DNA of 64,000 nt from Massilia sp. PAMC28688 (lineage in GTDB: Bacteria; Pseudomonadota; Gammaproteobacteria; Burkholderiales; Burkholderiaceae_D): contig NZ_CP080378.1 of NCBI RefSeq assembly GCF_019443445.1, positions 4,278,001 through 4,342,000 of the forward strand, written 5' to 3'. The translations under genes and the position numbers were made by a program. Positions 33,033 through 41,473 of the stretch are shown in pieces. The notes beneath the pieces are model-generated. The model ran no database searches. It had not been told where the DNA came from and was given only the letters and a program-made list of their open reading frames with translations. Position 1 is the stretch's first letter; the number at the start of each line of letters is the position of its first letter.

Positions 33033-33581
33033 ATGATGATGAATGATTCGCAGAAGCTTATCGAGATCCGTCCAGCCCTGGCACAAGATGCAGGGGCCGC
33101 CTGTCTGGTCTTGCGCCGCTCCATCACGGAGTGCTGCGTGGCCGATCACTGCGGCCAGGCCGGCATTCTCGACGGCTGGCTCGGCAACAAGACCGCCGAC
33201 AATGTCGCCAGCTGGATTGCCTCTCCCAGCAATTACACGCTGGTTGCCGTGCGCGAGGGTGAAGTGGTGGGCGTGTCGCTGCTGACCCAGGCCGGCAAAT
33301 TATCGCTTTGCTACCTGCTCCCCGAAGCACTGCACCAGGGTGTTGGCAAGGCCATGCTGCAGGCGGTCGAGCGCCAGGCACGGTCCTGGGGCATCAGTGT
33401 CCTGCGCCTGCACAGCACGGCCACGGCCCGCGATTTTTATCTGCGCAATGGCTACATATCCGCAGGCAAGGAAAAGTCGTGCTACGGGGTGGAATGCGAC
33501 TTCCTGTGGAAAAAACTCAACGCCGATCCTGCCGACGACGGTAACAAGCCACGGCGATTCTGTAACTGTAGTGCGCAATAG
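33033..33581 (+). CDS. GNAT-family N-acetyltransferase
   Basis: 182 residues. GNAT fold: beta strand/helix IEIRPALAQDAGAACLVLRRSI at the N-terminus, the central strand YTLVAVREGEVVGVSLL, and the acetyl-CoA pyrophosphate loop HQGVGKAMLQAVERQARSWG (a Q/R-x-x-G-x-G/A variant), then FYLRNGYISAGKEKS near the C-terminus. Transfers acetyl from CoA to an unknown amine. There are three consecutive in-frame ATGs at the start (33033, 33036, 33039); the true one is uncertain. It stands alone, 48 bp ahead of the Tat-exported protein gene, which has its own start. Confidence 0.85.
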   Translation: MMMNDSQKLIEIRPALAQDAGAACLVLRRSITECCVADHCGQAGILDGWLGNKTADNVASWIASPSNYTLVAVREGEVVGVSLLTQAGKLSLCYLLPEALHQGVGKAMLQAVERQARSWGISVLRLHSTATARDFYLRNGYISAGKEKSCYGVECDFLWKKLNADPADDGNKPRRFCNCSAQ

Positions 33582-33629
33582 CCGGGCCTTGCGTTATAGT
33601 AGCGGCCACTGATCACCGCAATTGTCCCT

Positions 33630-34283
33630 ATGCTTACGCGCAGAAAATTTCTCCAAAAAAGTTTGTCCACGGCTGGCGTGATCGCCGTGCCCATGATCGG
33701 TCTCGGCAGCGTCCAGACGGCCGCGGCTGCCCAACCGGGCGCGCCCGGCGTGGCCATGGAGCCACCACCTGACCTGTTCGACGCCCAGGTCCTGGACCTG
33801 GAATTCTGGATCAAGCCGCGCACCCTGACCGTCACCCGCCCCCAGAGCGGCGAGCGGGCTTCGGTCCTGTACTGGAAAGATGGCGAGATCATCGACTCGG
33901 CCTATCAGGAACTGTGCCATCTGCTACGCGATGTCAATGGCAAGGAAACGGCGCCGATTGACCCCAAGCTGTTCGAGACGCTATGGGGTACCCAGGCGTT
34001 CATTGCCCGCTACGGCATCGTGGAGCCGCTGGAAATCCTGTCTGGCTACCGTACGGAAAAGAGCAACAAGAACCTGATCGAGCAGGGCGTACCGGCCGCG
34101 CGCCAGTCGCTGCACCTCAAGGGCAAGGCGGCCGACATCCGCATCGCGAACCTGAACGCCGAAGTTTTGGGCGGCCTGGTGCGCAGCTTCCGCCAGGGCG
34201 GGGTGGGCTACTACTACCGCCAGGGACCGCGCGGCGGCTGGATTCATGCCGATACGGGCCTGCAGCGCAGCTGGAAAGGCTGA
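33630..34283 (+). CDS. Tat-exported DUF882/YcbK-like (M15 peptidase-fold) protein
   Basis: 217 residues. A twin-arginine signal (LTRRKFLQK, Arg4-Arg5) and hydrophobic stretch (13-34) direct Tat export. The mature domain matches DUF882/peptidase M15A: the conserved SGYRT (138-142), Zn-ligand motif SLHLKGKAADI with His162 and Asp169, and WIHADTG with His206. The E. coli relative MepK cleaves 3-3 peptidoglycan cross-links, so a murein endopeptidase role is likely. Folding before export through Tat would fit a metalloenzyme. A DUF3460 gene converges 21 bp downstream. Regulation is not visible. Confidence 0.88.
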   Translation: MLTRRKFLQKSLSTAGVIAVPMIGLGSVQTAAAAQPGAPGVAMEPPPDLFDAQVLDLEFWIKPRTLTVTRPQSGERASVLYWKDGEIIDSAYQELCHLLRDVNGKETAPIDPKLFETLWGTQAFIARYGIVEPLEILSGYRTEKSNKNLIEQGVPAARQSLHLKGKAADIRIANLNAEVLGGLVRSFRQGGVGYYYRQGPRGGWIHADTGLQRSWKG

Positions 34284-34304
34284 CCCGGCGCTGTTTGCAG
34301 GACG

Positions 34305-34517
34305 CTAAGCGTAGGGTTTGAAGGGAACTTCGCTTTCGCGCAGGTGCGCAAGGCCGTTGCGGTCGGTAGGGCGGTCCCACCAGATGTACCAGCCGCGGCG
34401 CTGGTCTTCCTCCACCTCGGGATGGCGGGCCAGGAAGTCCTCCATGAATTGTTCAAAATCAGAAACGTATGCGAATGCCTGCGGCCGCTGGGCCCCAGGC
34501 GGTGTGCTGGTGCGCAT
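34305..34517 (-). CDS. DUF3460 family protein
   Basis: 70 residues. The core FAYVSDFEQFMEDFLARHPEVEEDQRRGWYIWWDRP is the signature of the small, mostly betaproteobacterial DUF3460 family, whose function is unknown. The start is the ATG at 34517, because AGGAGGT lies 7 nt upstream, an unusually strong site; a longer in-frame start at 34556 is less likely. The N-terminal MRTSTPPGAQRPQ is probably disordered. The gene converges with the DUF882 gene and diverges from the hypothetical at 34633. Confidence 0.8.
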   Translation of the reverse strand: MRTSTPPGAQRPQAFAYVSDFEQFMEDFLARHPEVEEDQRRGWYIWWDRPTDRNGLAHLRESEVPFKPYA

Positions 34518-34632
34518 GCTGTCACCTCCTGTCTGTTCGACCTGGCGTGTGGCCATTGGTTCCCTCCCTCGTGTCGATGCCGCGAATATGCCGTAACATA
34601 CTGCGCGTATCCGCACTATTTTTCAGGAATCA

Positions 34633-35058
34633 ATGAATACCGAAGCACCCAAAGTGGCCGCCCCGGCGCCACGCTTTCGCCCCCGCCCATGGACGGCGCT
34701 ACTCACCGTCCAGGATGTCGAGATCTGGATTGATGAACATAACCGCAGCCTGATGGAGCACATCGGTCCGCAGGAAACGGGCGTGGGCGTGTGCTTTACG
34801 CTCGCCGGCGGCGGCGACATCTACATGCAGACCACGGCCGATGCCGTCATCCTGGACGTCGAGGCCGACGCCCAATGGGTGGCGCCCCTCATCATGGCCG
34901 CCACAGGCAGCGCGATGCCGGCCGGCCAGGTGTGGATCCTGCCCGACGACAAACTGGTGCAACTGATTGTCGGCTTGTCGAGCCTGGTTGCCAGCACCAC
35001 CCTGGTGGCCGGCCACAACTTTACCGGGCGCGTCAACAAGCTGCCCTTGCGCCGCTGA
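34633..35058 (+). CDS. Hypothetical protein
   Basis: 141 residues, family not recognised. An N-terminal flexible arm (MNTEAPKVAAPAPRFRPRP) precedes an alpha/beta domain: WTALLTVQDVEIWIDEHNRSLMEHIG, then GVGVCFTLAGGGDIYMQTTADAVILDVEAD and a C-terminal LVQLIVGLSSLVASTTLVAGHNF. No signal peptide. Codon use and GC match the neighbours, and TTTCAGGAATCA before the ATG offers a modest ribosome site. Divergent from DUF3460 and followed by a convergent small gene. Confidence 0.65.
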   Translation: MNTEAPKVAAPAPRFRPRPWTALLTVQDVEIWIDEHNRSLMEHIGPQETGVGVCFTLAGGGDIYMQTTADAVILDVEADAQWVAPLIMAATGSAMPAGQVWILPDDKLVQLIVGLSSLVASTTLVAGHNFTGRVNKLPLRR

Positions 35059-35172
35059 CCGAGGAAGGCAACAATCCCGTTCGCACCCCATGCTGCCGAG
35101 AACCAGTGCGGCCGCTGTCACAGCAAGGCCAGGCAGTGTGGGGAATAAGCAGTGTCGATTCAGCGGAAAGTG

Positions 35173-35523
35173 TCAGCCTGGAACAGCCGGGATCTGGTCT
35201 TTACGCTCGTGCTCGTCACCGCTGACCACCACCGCGAGGGTGCCAAACACGTCTCCATCGCCATCGGCCCATGCGGCCAGATCGGTACGAATCTCCGGTT
35301 CGTCGATGTTGAGCTCACTGGTGAGCAGCGTCTGCAGGAATGGGGCCCAGTCCGCAAGGCGCACATTCAGCTGAAACACGATCAGCTTGTTGGAGAAACG
35401 CTGAATATCGGCGACCATTGCGCCTGCATCGCCGAGTCGCAGGCGCGCCAGTTGCATTGTATCGGCCATCGAGAGGCGTGAATACGCGGTCAGTTGAAAT
35501 GCAGGGATATGACTGCGTGACAT
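35173..35523 (-). CDS. Small hypothetical protein
   Basis: 116 residues, not recognised. Reads as one small alpha/beta domain: FQLTAYSRLSMADTMQLARLRLGDAGAMVADIQRF, KLIVFQLNVRLADWAPFLQTLL, and IRTDLAAWADGDGDVFGTLAVVVSGDEHE. The ATG at 35523 has AGAGGA 6 nt upstream and is preferred to an in-frame codon at 35565. No signal peptide or transmembrane helix. Upstream is a 390 bp AT-richer non-coding stretch; it converges with the hypothetical at 34633. Confidence 0.55.
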   Translation of the reverse strand: MSRSHIPAFQLTAYSRLSMADTMQLARLRLGDAGAMVADIQRFSNKLIVFQLNVRLADWAPFLQTLLTSELNIDEPEIRTDLAAWADGDGDVFGTLAVVVSGDEHERKDQIPAVPG

Positions 35524-35914
35524 ATGTGTCCTCTTGAGTGCTGCGGCGCGTTTTGACTCCTGCACTGCCGAAGCGAGGCAGACGTAATGCTAACACGGCC
35601 CAGCGATGCCACATCTTGCAGACGACGCATTCGCATATTGAACGTGGCAAGGCTGGGCGGAAACTGACGGACGCATCCATGGGCGATATTCCTGGATGCC
35701 CATCGCCTGCCAGAGCACGTGACCCGGGCGTACCTGACTGGTCTGCGCACTGAGGGATACAACGACGCATCGTCGCATAAAGCCAACCGGCGCCGTTGTT
35801 TCGGTGCCTGACGCACTTGCCCTATCAGCACGGATAGGGTGCGTACTCGACATTGACTGTACGCACGTGATAGTCTTCACCCAGACGCTCCCGATCGATC
35901 ACGTGTGAGGTGAG
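35524..35914. other. Intergenic region with two inverted repeats ahead of the PAS-GGDEF-EAL gene
   Basis: No gene is supported. Two dyads are seen: CCCTATC-N6-GATAGGG at 35820-35839, and CACGTGAT (35864-35871) with its perfect complement ATCACGTG (35898-35905) across 26 nt, ending 9 nt before the start codon. The first resembles an operator. The second could bind a dimeric regulator or fold over the ribosome site. Confidence 0.5.
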
Positions 35915-38074
35915 ATGGAACACGATGTGGATGCAGCACCAGGCGCCGGCCCCGTCACCATGGGCCGCAGGACCGGCAACGGCATGTCGCTGCAGGCAGA
36001 GAGCGCCCTGACGGCCGAACGGCTGCGCTTTGAGCAGGAACAGTCGTATTACAACGAACTCTATCTGCTGGCGCCGGTCGGCTACTTCCTGGTTGCCTTC
36101 GACAGTGCCATCTTGCAGACCAACCTGGTGGGCGCCGACATGCTCGGCATCGTGCGCGACGACTCGCTGCGCCACCATTTTCGCTCCTTTATCCGCACCA
36201 GCTTTCTGCCCGATTACGACCGCTTCATCAGCAATGCTTTCAACTGCGTGGAACAAAAGCAGTGCCGGCTCCAGATGCAGCGCGCCAGCGGCGAATCCTT
36301 TTATGTCACCCTGCTGGCCAGTGCCGACGGCAGCGGCCAGGCTTGCCGCGTGGTGGTCGAGCGTGCCGAAGGCAAGCTGGAAGCGCTGGAACGCAGCGAG
36401 GAACGCTTTCGCCGCATTGTGCACAGCGCCGAAGAAGGCATCTGGGAAATCGATGCCGCCTCCTGCACCAGCTTTGTCAATCCGCGCATGGCCGACATGC
36501 TCGGTTACCGCATCGAAGACATGCTGGGCAAGCCGCTGGTGAGCTTTATGGATGGCGAGGGCCGTGCCATCCTGGAGCGTAATATCGCGCGCCGCCAGGA
36601 AGGCGTGTTCGAGCGTCACGAATTCAAGTTCCAGCACCGCGACGGGCGGGCCGTGTACACCACCATGGCCACCAATCCCATTTTCGACGGCACCGGGCGC
36701 TACGTGGGCGCCCTGGCGCTGGTGTCCGACATTACCGAACACAAGCAGTCGAAGGAATTGATCTGGCAGCAGGCCAACTATGATGCCCTGACCAAGCTGC
36801 CCAACCGGCACATGTTCATGGACCGGCTGCACAACGACATGCGCAAGGCAGACCGCAACTCGGCCTTTCTGGCCTTGCTGCTGATTGACCTCGACCATTT
36901 CAGGCACGTCAATGACCGCCACGGGCACCTGATGGGCGACATGGTGCTGGTGGAGGCGGCGCGCCGCCTTGCCAGTTGCGTGCGCGCCACCGACACCCTG
37001 GCGCGGATTGGCAGCGACGAATTTACCGTGATCCTGTCCGGCCTGGACCTGGTGGGCAATGTAGACCGCATCGCCCGCTCCATGGTGTCCCTGCTGGCAC
37101 TGCCGTTTGACCTCCATGGCGAAAAATCGTTCCTCTCTGCGAGCATCGGCATTGCCCTGTACCCGCCGGACGCAGGCGGCATCAATGAGCTGGTGGAGCG
37201 CGCCGGCAGCGCCATGCACGCGGCCAAGGCGGGCGGCAGCAACCGTTTCAGTTACTACACGCCGGAACTGCAGGAAGCCGCCCAGGCCCGCCAGACCATT
37301 GCCGCAGACTTGCGTCAGGCCATTTCGGCCCAGCAGTTCGAGATCTTGTACCAGCCCATCGTGTCGCTGCAAACGGGTGCCGTGCACAAGGCCGAAGCCT
37401 TGCTGCGCTGGCGCCATCCCACCCGTGGCCTGCTGGGCCCGGCAGAATTCATTCCCTTTGCCGAATCAAACGGCCTGATCGTGGAAATTGGCGACTGGGT
37501 CTTCAAGGAAGCGGCGCGCCAGGCCCAGCGCTGGCAGCGCCTGGTCGACCCGGCGTTCCAGGTCAGCGTCAACAAGTCGCCCCTGCAATTTCGGCGCGAT
37601 GCACGCCTGTATGAAGGCTGGATTGCCCACCTGCAGGAGCTGGCCTTGCCGTCGAACAGCATCGTGATGGAAATTACCGAGAGCGTGCTGCTGGAAGGCG
37701 TGGAAAACGTGATCGAGCGCTTGCGCCAGTACCGCGCCATGGGCCTGCAAGTGGCGCTCGACGATTTCGGCACCGGCTACGCCTCGCTGTCGCACCTGAG
37801 GCGCTTTGACATCGACTTCGTCAAGATTGACCAGTCCTTCATTGCCACGCTGGAGGATGACGGCGGCGACCTGCTGCTGTGCGAAGCCATCATTGCCATG
37901 GCACACAAGCTGGGCTTGAAGGTGGTGGCAGAGGGCGTGGAAACGGCAGTGCAGCGCGCGCTGCTGGTTGACGCCGGCTGCGACTATGCCCAGGGCTACA
38001 TTTTCGCGCGCCCCATGCCGGCCGCCGAATTTGAAGCGATGGCCATGGCCGCCGTGCCGCGCCTGCCGCATTGA
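35915..38074 (+). CDS. PAS-PAS-GGDEF-EAL protein, predicted c-di-GMP phosphodiesterase
   Basis: 719 residues with no membrane segment. Two PAS domains (about 45-150 and 160-275) are followed by a GGDEF domain whose motif is GSDEF (366-370), with an RxxD inhibitory site (RATD, 357-360) and DxDxF as DLDHF. The EAL domain is intact: EAL 494-496 in KAEALLRWRHP, then SVNKSPLQF, MEITES, DDFGTGYASL, VKIDQSF, AEGVET and YAQGY. Hydrolysis of c-di-GMP to pGpG is therefore expected, while cyclase activity is doubtful because the second glycine is serine. The pattern is opposite to the protein at 11433-13310. The start ATG follows GAGGTGAG. Two inverted repeats upstream suggest specific regulation. Confidence 0.92.
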   Translation: MEHDVDAAPGAGPVTMGRRTGNGMSLQAESALTAERLRFEQEQSYYNELYLLAPVGYFLVAFDSAILQTNLVGADMLGIVRDDSLRHHFRSFIRTSFLPDYDRFISNAFNCVEQKQCRLQMQRASGESFYVTLLASADGSGQACRVVVERAEGKLEALERSEERFRRIVHSAEEGIWEIDAASCTSFVNPRMADMLGYRIEDMLGKPLVSFMDGEGRAILERNIARRQEGVFERHEFKFQHRDGRAVYTTMATNPIFDGTGRYVGALALVSDITEHKQSKELIWQQANYDALTKLPNRHMFMDRLHNDMRKADRNSAFLALLLIDLDHFRHVNDRHGHLMGDMVLVEAARRLASCVRATDTLARIGSDEFTVILSGLDLVGNVDRIARSMVSLLALPFDLHGEKSFLSASIGIALYPPDAGGINELVERAGSAMHAAKAGGSNRFSYYTPELQEAAQARQTIAADLRQAISAQQFEILYQPIVSLQTGAVHKAEALLRWRHPTRGLLGPAEFIPFAESNGLIVEIGDWVFKEAARQAQRWQRLVDPAFQVSVNKSPLQFRRDARLYEGWIAHLQELALPSNSIVMEITESVLLEGVENVIERLRQYRAMGLQVALDDFGTGYASLSHLRRFDIDFVKIDQSFIATLEDDGGDLLLCEAIIAMAHKLGLKVVAEGVETAVQRALLVDAGCDYAQGYIFARPMPAAEFEAMAMAAVPRLPH

Positions 38075-38086
38075 CGACAGGCCGAT

Positions 38087-38115
38087 AAAAAAAAGGCCGC
38101 GATCTGCGCGGCCTT
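38087..38115 (-). terminator. Rho-independent terminator of the ETF-QO gene
   Basis: A perfect 9-bp stem AAGGCCGCG / CGCGGCCTT with a 5-nt loop is followed, on the minus strand, by eight Ts (A-run 38087-38094 on the plus strand). It begins 5 nt after the ETF-QO stop. It may also limit read-through from the convergent PAS-GGDEF-EAL gene. Confidence 0.85.
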
Positions 38116-38120
38116 CGGTA

Positions 38121-39797
38121 TTACATGTTGGGATAGTTCGGTCCGCCGCCGCCTTCCGGCGTCACCCATACGATGTTCTGGGTCGGATCCTTGATATCAC
38201 AGGTCTTGCAATGCACACAGTTTTGCGCATTGATCTGCAGGCGGTCTTCGCCGGCATCGGTCTTGACGAATTCATACACCCCTGCCGGGCAATAGCGCGA
38301 TTCCGGACCGGCATACTTGGCCAGGTTGACCGCCACCGGCACGCTGTTGTTCTTGAGCGTGAGGTGGATGGGCTGGTCTTCCGCATGGTTGGTGTTGGAA
38401 ATGAACACCGACGACAGCTTGTCGAAGGTCAGCTTGCCATCGGGCTTGGGGTACACGATGGGCGCGTAATTGGCCGCCGGCTTCAGGCACTCGTGGTCGC
38501 CGTAATTGCGGTGCAACGTCCATGGCGCCTTGCCGCGCAGGATGAGCTGGTCGATGCCCGTCATGATGGAGCCCAGGTACAAGCCCTTGGACAGCCAAGG
38601 TTTGACATTGCGCGCCACGTGCAGTTCCTCGTGCAGCCACGACGCTTCAAAGGCGGCAGGGAAGGCTGCCAGTTCATCGTGCTGGCGCTGCTCGCCGAGC
38701 GCGCCAAAGGCCGCTTCAGCCGCCAGCATGCCCGTCTTGATGGCCGCGTGGCTACCCTTGATGCGGCTCATGTTCAGAAAGCCCGCATCGCAGCCAATCA
38801 GCGCGCCGCCCGGGAATACCAGCTTGGGCAGGGCTTGCAGGCCGCCGGCGGTAATCGCGCGCGCGCCATAGGAAATGCGCTTGCCCCCTTCAAAGAAGGT
38901 GCGGATTTCCGGGTGTGTCTTGTAGCGCTGGAATTCCTCGTACGGATTCAGGTAAGGATTTTCGTACGACAGGCCAATCACATAGCCCACCACCACCTGG
39001 TTGTTTTCCATGTGGTACAGGAAGGAGCCGCCATAGGTATCGGACTTGAGCGGCCAGCCGGTGGTGTGGATCACCAGGCCCGGCTTGTGCTTGGCCGGAT
39101 CGATTTCCCACAATTCCTTGATGCCGATGCTGTACGACTGCGGGTCGCGGCCCCGGTTCAGGTCATACTTGGCCATCAGCTGGCGGCCCAGGTGGCCGCG
39201 CGAGCCTTCGGCAAAGAAGGTGTACTTGGCGTGCAGTTCCATGCCGAGCTGGAAGGCATCGGTCGGATTGCCATGGCGGTCCACGCCCATGTTGCCGGTC
39301 GCCACACCCTTGACCGAGCCATCGTCGTTGTACAGGATTTCTGCGGCGGGAAAACCCGGGAAGATTTCCACGCCCAGCGCTTCGGCCTGCTGGCCCAGCC
39401 AGCGCGTCACATTGCCCAGCGAGATCACGTAATTACCGTGGTTCTCAAAGCAGGCCGGCGTGGCAAAGCCCGGCGTGCGGAACGCTTTCTTTTCGGTCAG
39501 AAACAGGATGCGGTCTTCCGTCACGGCCGTATTGAGCGGCGCGCCCATTTCCTTCCAGTTGGGGAACAGCTCAGTCAGGGCGCGCGGGTCCATCACGGCG
39601 CCCGACAGGATATGGGCGCCAATCTCGCCGCCTTTTTCCAGCACGCATACCGATACTTCCTGGCCTTTTTCAGCTGCCAGCTGCTTGAGGCGGATCGCCG
39701 CGGACAGGCCGGCAGGGCCGCCGCCGACGACAACGACGTCGTATTCCATCGCTTCGCGGGGGCCGTATTGTTCGAGAATATTGATTGGCTCTGTCAT
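38121..39797 (-). CDS. Electron-transfer flavoprotein-ubiquinone oxidoreductase
   Basis: 558 residues. Membrane-associated flavo-iron-sulfur enzyme that moves electrons from reduced ETF (fatty- and amino-acid oxidation) to ubiquinone. FAD motif YDVVVVGGGPAGLSAAIRLKQ at about 18-38; the ETF-QO block SGAVMDPRALTELFPNW; GGSFLYHMENNQVVVGYVIGL; and a C-terminal 4Fe-4S motif CVHCKTCDIKDPTQNIVW. Length matches the family (about 550). The ATG at 39797 precedes MTEPINILEQYGPREAMEYD; a much longer in-frame opening upstream is not coding. It diverges from an SDR gene, with a dyad between them. Fits with scoAB and 3-hydroxybutyrate use nearby. Confidence 0.95.
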   Translation of the reverse strand: MTEPINILEQYGPREAMEYDVVVVGGGPAGLSAAIRLKQLAAEKGQEVSVCVLEKGGEIGAHILSGAVMDPRALTELFPNWKEMGAPLNTAVTEDRILFLTEKKAFRTPGFATPACFENHGNYVISLGNVTRWLGQQAEALGVEIFPGFPAAEILYNDDGSVKGVATGNMGVDRHGNPTDAFQLGMELHAKYTFFAEGSRGHLGRQLMAKYDLNRGRDPQSYSIGIKELWEIDPAKHKPGLVIHTTGWPLKSDTYGGSFLYHMENNQVVVGYVIGLSYENPYLNPYEEFQRYKTHPEIRTFFEGGKRISYGARAITAGGLQALPKLVFPGGALIGCDAGFLNMSRIKGSHAAIKTGMLAAEAAFGALGEQRQHDELAAFPAAFEASWLHEELHVARNVKPWLSKGLYLGSIMTGIDQLILRGKAPWTLHRNYGDHECLKPAANYAPIVYPKPDGKLTFDKLSSVFISNTNHAEDQPIHLTLKNNSVPVAVNLAKYAGPESRYCPAGVYEFVKTDAGEDRLQINAQNCVHCKTCDIKDPTQNIVWVTPEGGGGPNYPNM

Positions 39798-39882
39798 GGT
39801 CTCATCATGGGTAGAAAAATTTAAGCACGAGTGTGCGGGTTTTTGCCTCGGATTGCAACTTGGGCGCCATTTTACGGGCAAT

Positions 39883-39902
39883 ATTAGACGGTGCCATCTA
39901 AT
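39883..39902. promoter_or_regulatory. Inverted repeat between divergent ETF-QO and SDR genes
   Basis: ATTAGA-N8-TCTAAT (39883-39902) is a perfect 6-bp inverted repeat in the 187 bp AT-richer divergent region. Size and symmetry suit a TetR- or MarR-type operator controlling both genes; the regulator is unknown. Confidence 0.45.
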
Positions 39903-39984
39903 AGTGTCGTTTTGTGTAATCATTGTGCTTTCGCCGCTGTCCCGGACTGCAAGCCAGGCGCGGCACACCCTACAGGAGCCGAAC

Positions 39985-40761
39985 GTGGGAATTGAAGTCA
40001 ATTTTGAAGGTAAGATCGCCCTGATCACAGGCGCCTCGAGCGGGCTCGGCGCCCGTTTTGCCAAGGCCCTGGCCGGCGCCGGCGCCCAGGTGGTGCTCGC
40101 TTCGCGCCGCGTCAACCACCTCAAGGAACTGCGCGCCGAAATCGAGGCCGATGGCGGCGCCGCCCACGTGGTCACGCTAGACGTGACGGACCTGGCCAGC
40201 ATCAAGTCGGCCATCGCCCACGCCGAGACCGAAGCCGGCCCCATCGATATCCTGGTCAACAATTCAGGCGTGTCGACCACCCAGCGCCTGGTGGACGTGA
40301 CGCCGGAAGACTATTCCTACGTCATGGATACCAACCTGCGCGGCGCCTTCTTTGTGGCCCAGCAGACGGCCAAGCGCATGATTGCGCGCGCCAAGGGCGA
40401 CCCTCGCAAGCAGCACCGCATCATCAACATCGCGTCGGTGGCCGGCTTGCGGGTGCTGCCGCAGATCGGCGTGTATTGCATGAGCAAGGCGGGCGTGGTG
40501 CAGATGACCAAGGCCATGGCCGTGGAATGGGGCAAGTACAACATCAATACCAATGCCATTTGCCCTGGCTATATTTCCACCGAAATCAATGAAGAGTATT
40601 TCGGCACCGAGCAGGGCAAGAAGCTGATCGACATGCTGCCGCGCAAGCGCGCCGGCAAGCCGGAAGACCTCGATGGCCTGCTGCTGTTGCTGGCGGCCGA
40701 GGAAAGCCACTTCATCAATGGCGCCATCATCACGGCCGACGATGGCATGACGGCGCAGTAA
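39985..40761 (+). CDS. Short-chain dehydrogenase/reductase
   Basis: 258 residues of the classical SDR family. NAD(P) motif TGASSGLG (about 14-21), NNSG (about 91-94), catalytic Ser in NIASVAGL, and Tyr-x3-Lys in VYCMSKAG. The C-terminus FINGAIITADDGMTAQ is typical. The DxD-like VTLDVTD after strand 3 and the RRVN basic residues after strand 2 suggest NADP preference, which is inferred. The start is GTG at 39985, with AGGAG 7 nt upstream; a longer frame upstream is not coding. It ends 6 bp from the convergent PAS-LuxR gene. Divergence from ETF-QO suggests an acyl-CoA or hydroxyacyl substrate, not proven. Confidence 0.9.
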   Translation: MGIEVNFEGKIALITGASSGLGARFAKALAGAGAQVVLASRRVNHLKELRAEIEADGGAAHVVTLDVTDLASIKSAIAHAETEAGPIDILVNNSGVSTTQRLVDVTPEDYSYVMDTNLRGAFFVAQQTAKRMIARAKGDPRKQHRIINIASVAGLRVLPQIGVYCMSKAGVVQMTKAMAVEWGKYNINTNAICPGYISTEINEEYFGTEQGKKLIDMLPRKRAGKPEDLDGLLLLLAAEESHFINGAIITADDGMTAQ

Positions 40762-40767
40762 AACCGC

Positions 40768-41328
40768 TCAGCGGCTCACGCCCACCAGCTTGTGGACCAG
40801 CTCGGAGGAAGTGGACGCTGAAAACTTGCGCATCAGCTTGGCGCGGTGCATCTCCACCGTGCGCGGACTCAAGTCCGTTTCACGCGCAATGATCTTGCTG
40901 GTCTTGCCTTCCACCAGGAGCGCGGCGATTTCGCGCTCGCGCGGCGTCAGTTCCGCCGTCACCGGGCGCTTTTCGCTCACATCCTCGAACGTCCAGACCC
41001 CGGCGCCCAGCGGCTCGCGCGCGTCGATGGCGCGTCCGCTCACGTGGCACCAGAACAGTTCGCCGCTGGCGCGGCGCATGATGCGCTCGTCGGAATAGAC
41101 GCCCTTGGCATTCATGACGGGAATGATGCGGTCGCCCGTGCGCAGGAATTCATCCATGGTGGGATAGAGCACCTGGAAGGACTGGCCGTCGAGCTCGCCG
41201 TGCCCATAGCCGAACATGGTGCTGACCGCATCGTTGCAGGATTTGATGACCCGGTTCACCGAAATGCACATGCCCACCGGTGCATATTGAAAAATCATTT
41301 CGTAATCGATCGATTGCAGTGCGTTCAT
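40768..41328 (-). CDS. PAS-LuxR-type transcriptional regulator
   Basis: 186 residues. An N-terminal PAS domain (about 8-115; MIFQYAPVGMCISVNRVIKSCNDAV, GELFWCHVSGRAID, GVWTFEDVSEKR) is followed by a LuxR/FixJ HTH (about 122-180; LTPREREIAALLVEGKTSKIIA, LSPRTVEMHRAKLMRKF). There is no receiver domain, so sensing is through the PAS fold. The ATG at 41328 (MNALQSIDYE) is preferred to an upstream TTG at 41355. It is divergent from scoAB and 6 bp from the SDR stop. It may control either; this arrangement is the only evidence. Confidence 0.87.
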   Translation of the reverse strand: MNALQSIDYEMIFQYAPVGMCISVNRVIKSCNDAVSTMFGYGHGELDGQSFQVLYPTMDEFLRTGDRIIPVMNAKGVYSDERIMRRASGELFWCHVSGRAIDAREPLGAGVWTFEDVSEKRPVTAELTPREREIAALLVEGKTSKIIARETDLSPRTVEMHRAKLMRKFSASTSSELVHKLVGVSR

Positions 41329-41382
41329 CTGATCCAGGGCAAGTCGTACGGACAAAGGCGGATTTCCCGTATTTCTACGGTA

Positions 41383-41411
41383 TTGTGCTTTTAGCGGGCC
41401 TATTTTATGCT
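41383..41411 (+). promoter_or_regulatory. Sigma-70 promoter candidate for scoAB
   Basis: TTGTGC (41383-41388) and TATGCT (41406-41411) with 17-bp spacing, giving a start point near 41418 and a leader of about 55 nt to the scoA ATG. Consensus match only. Confidence 0.5.
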
Positions 41412-41473
41412 GAGAATCTAGACAGTAGTACAGAACGGGCGAATTTAGCTCTCACTATACAAAGGGACGGGTA

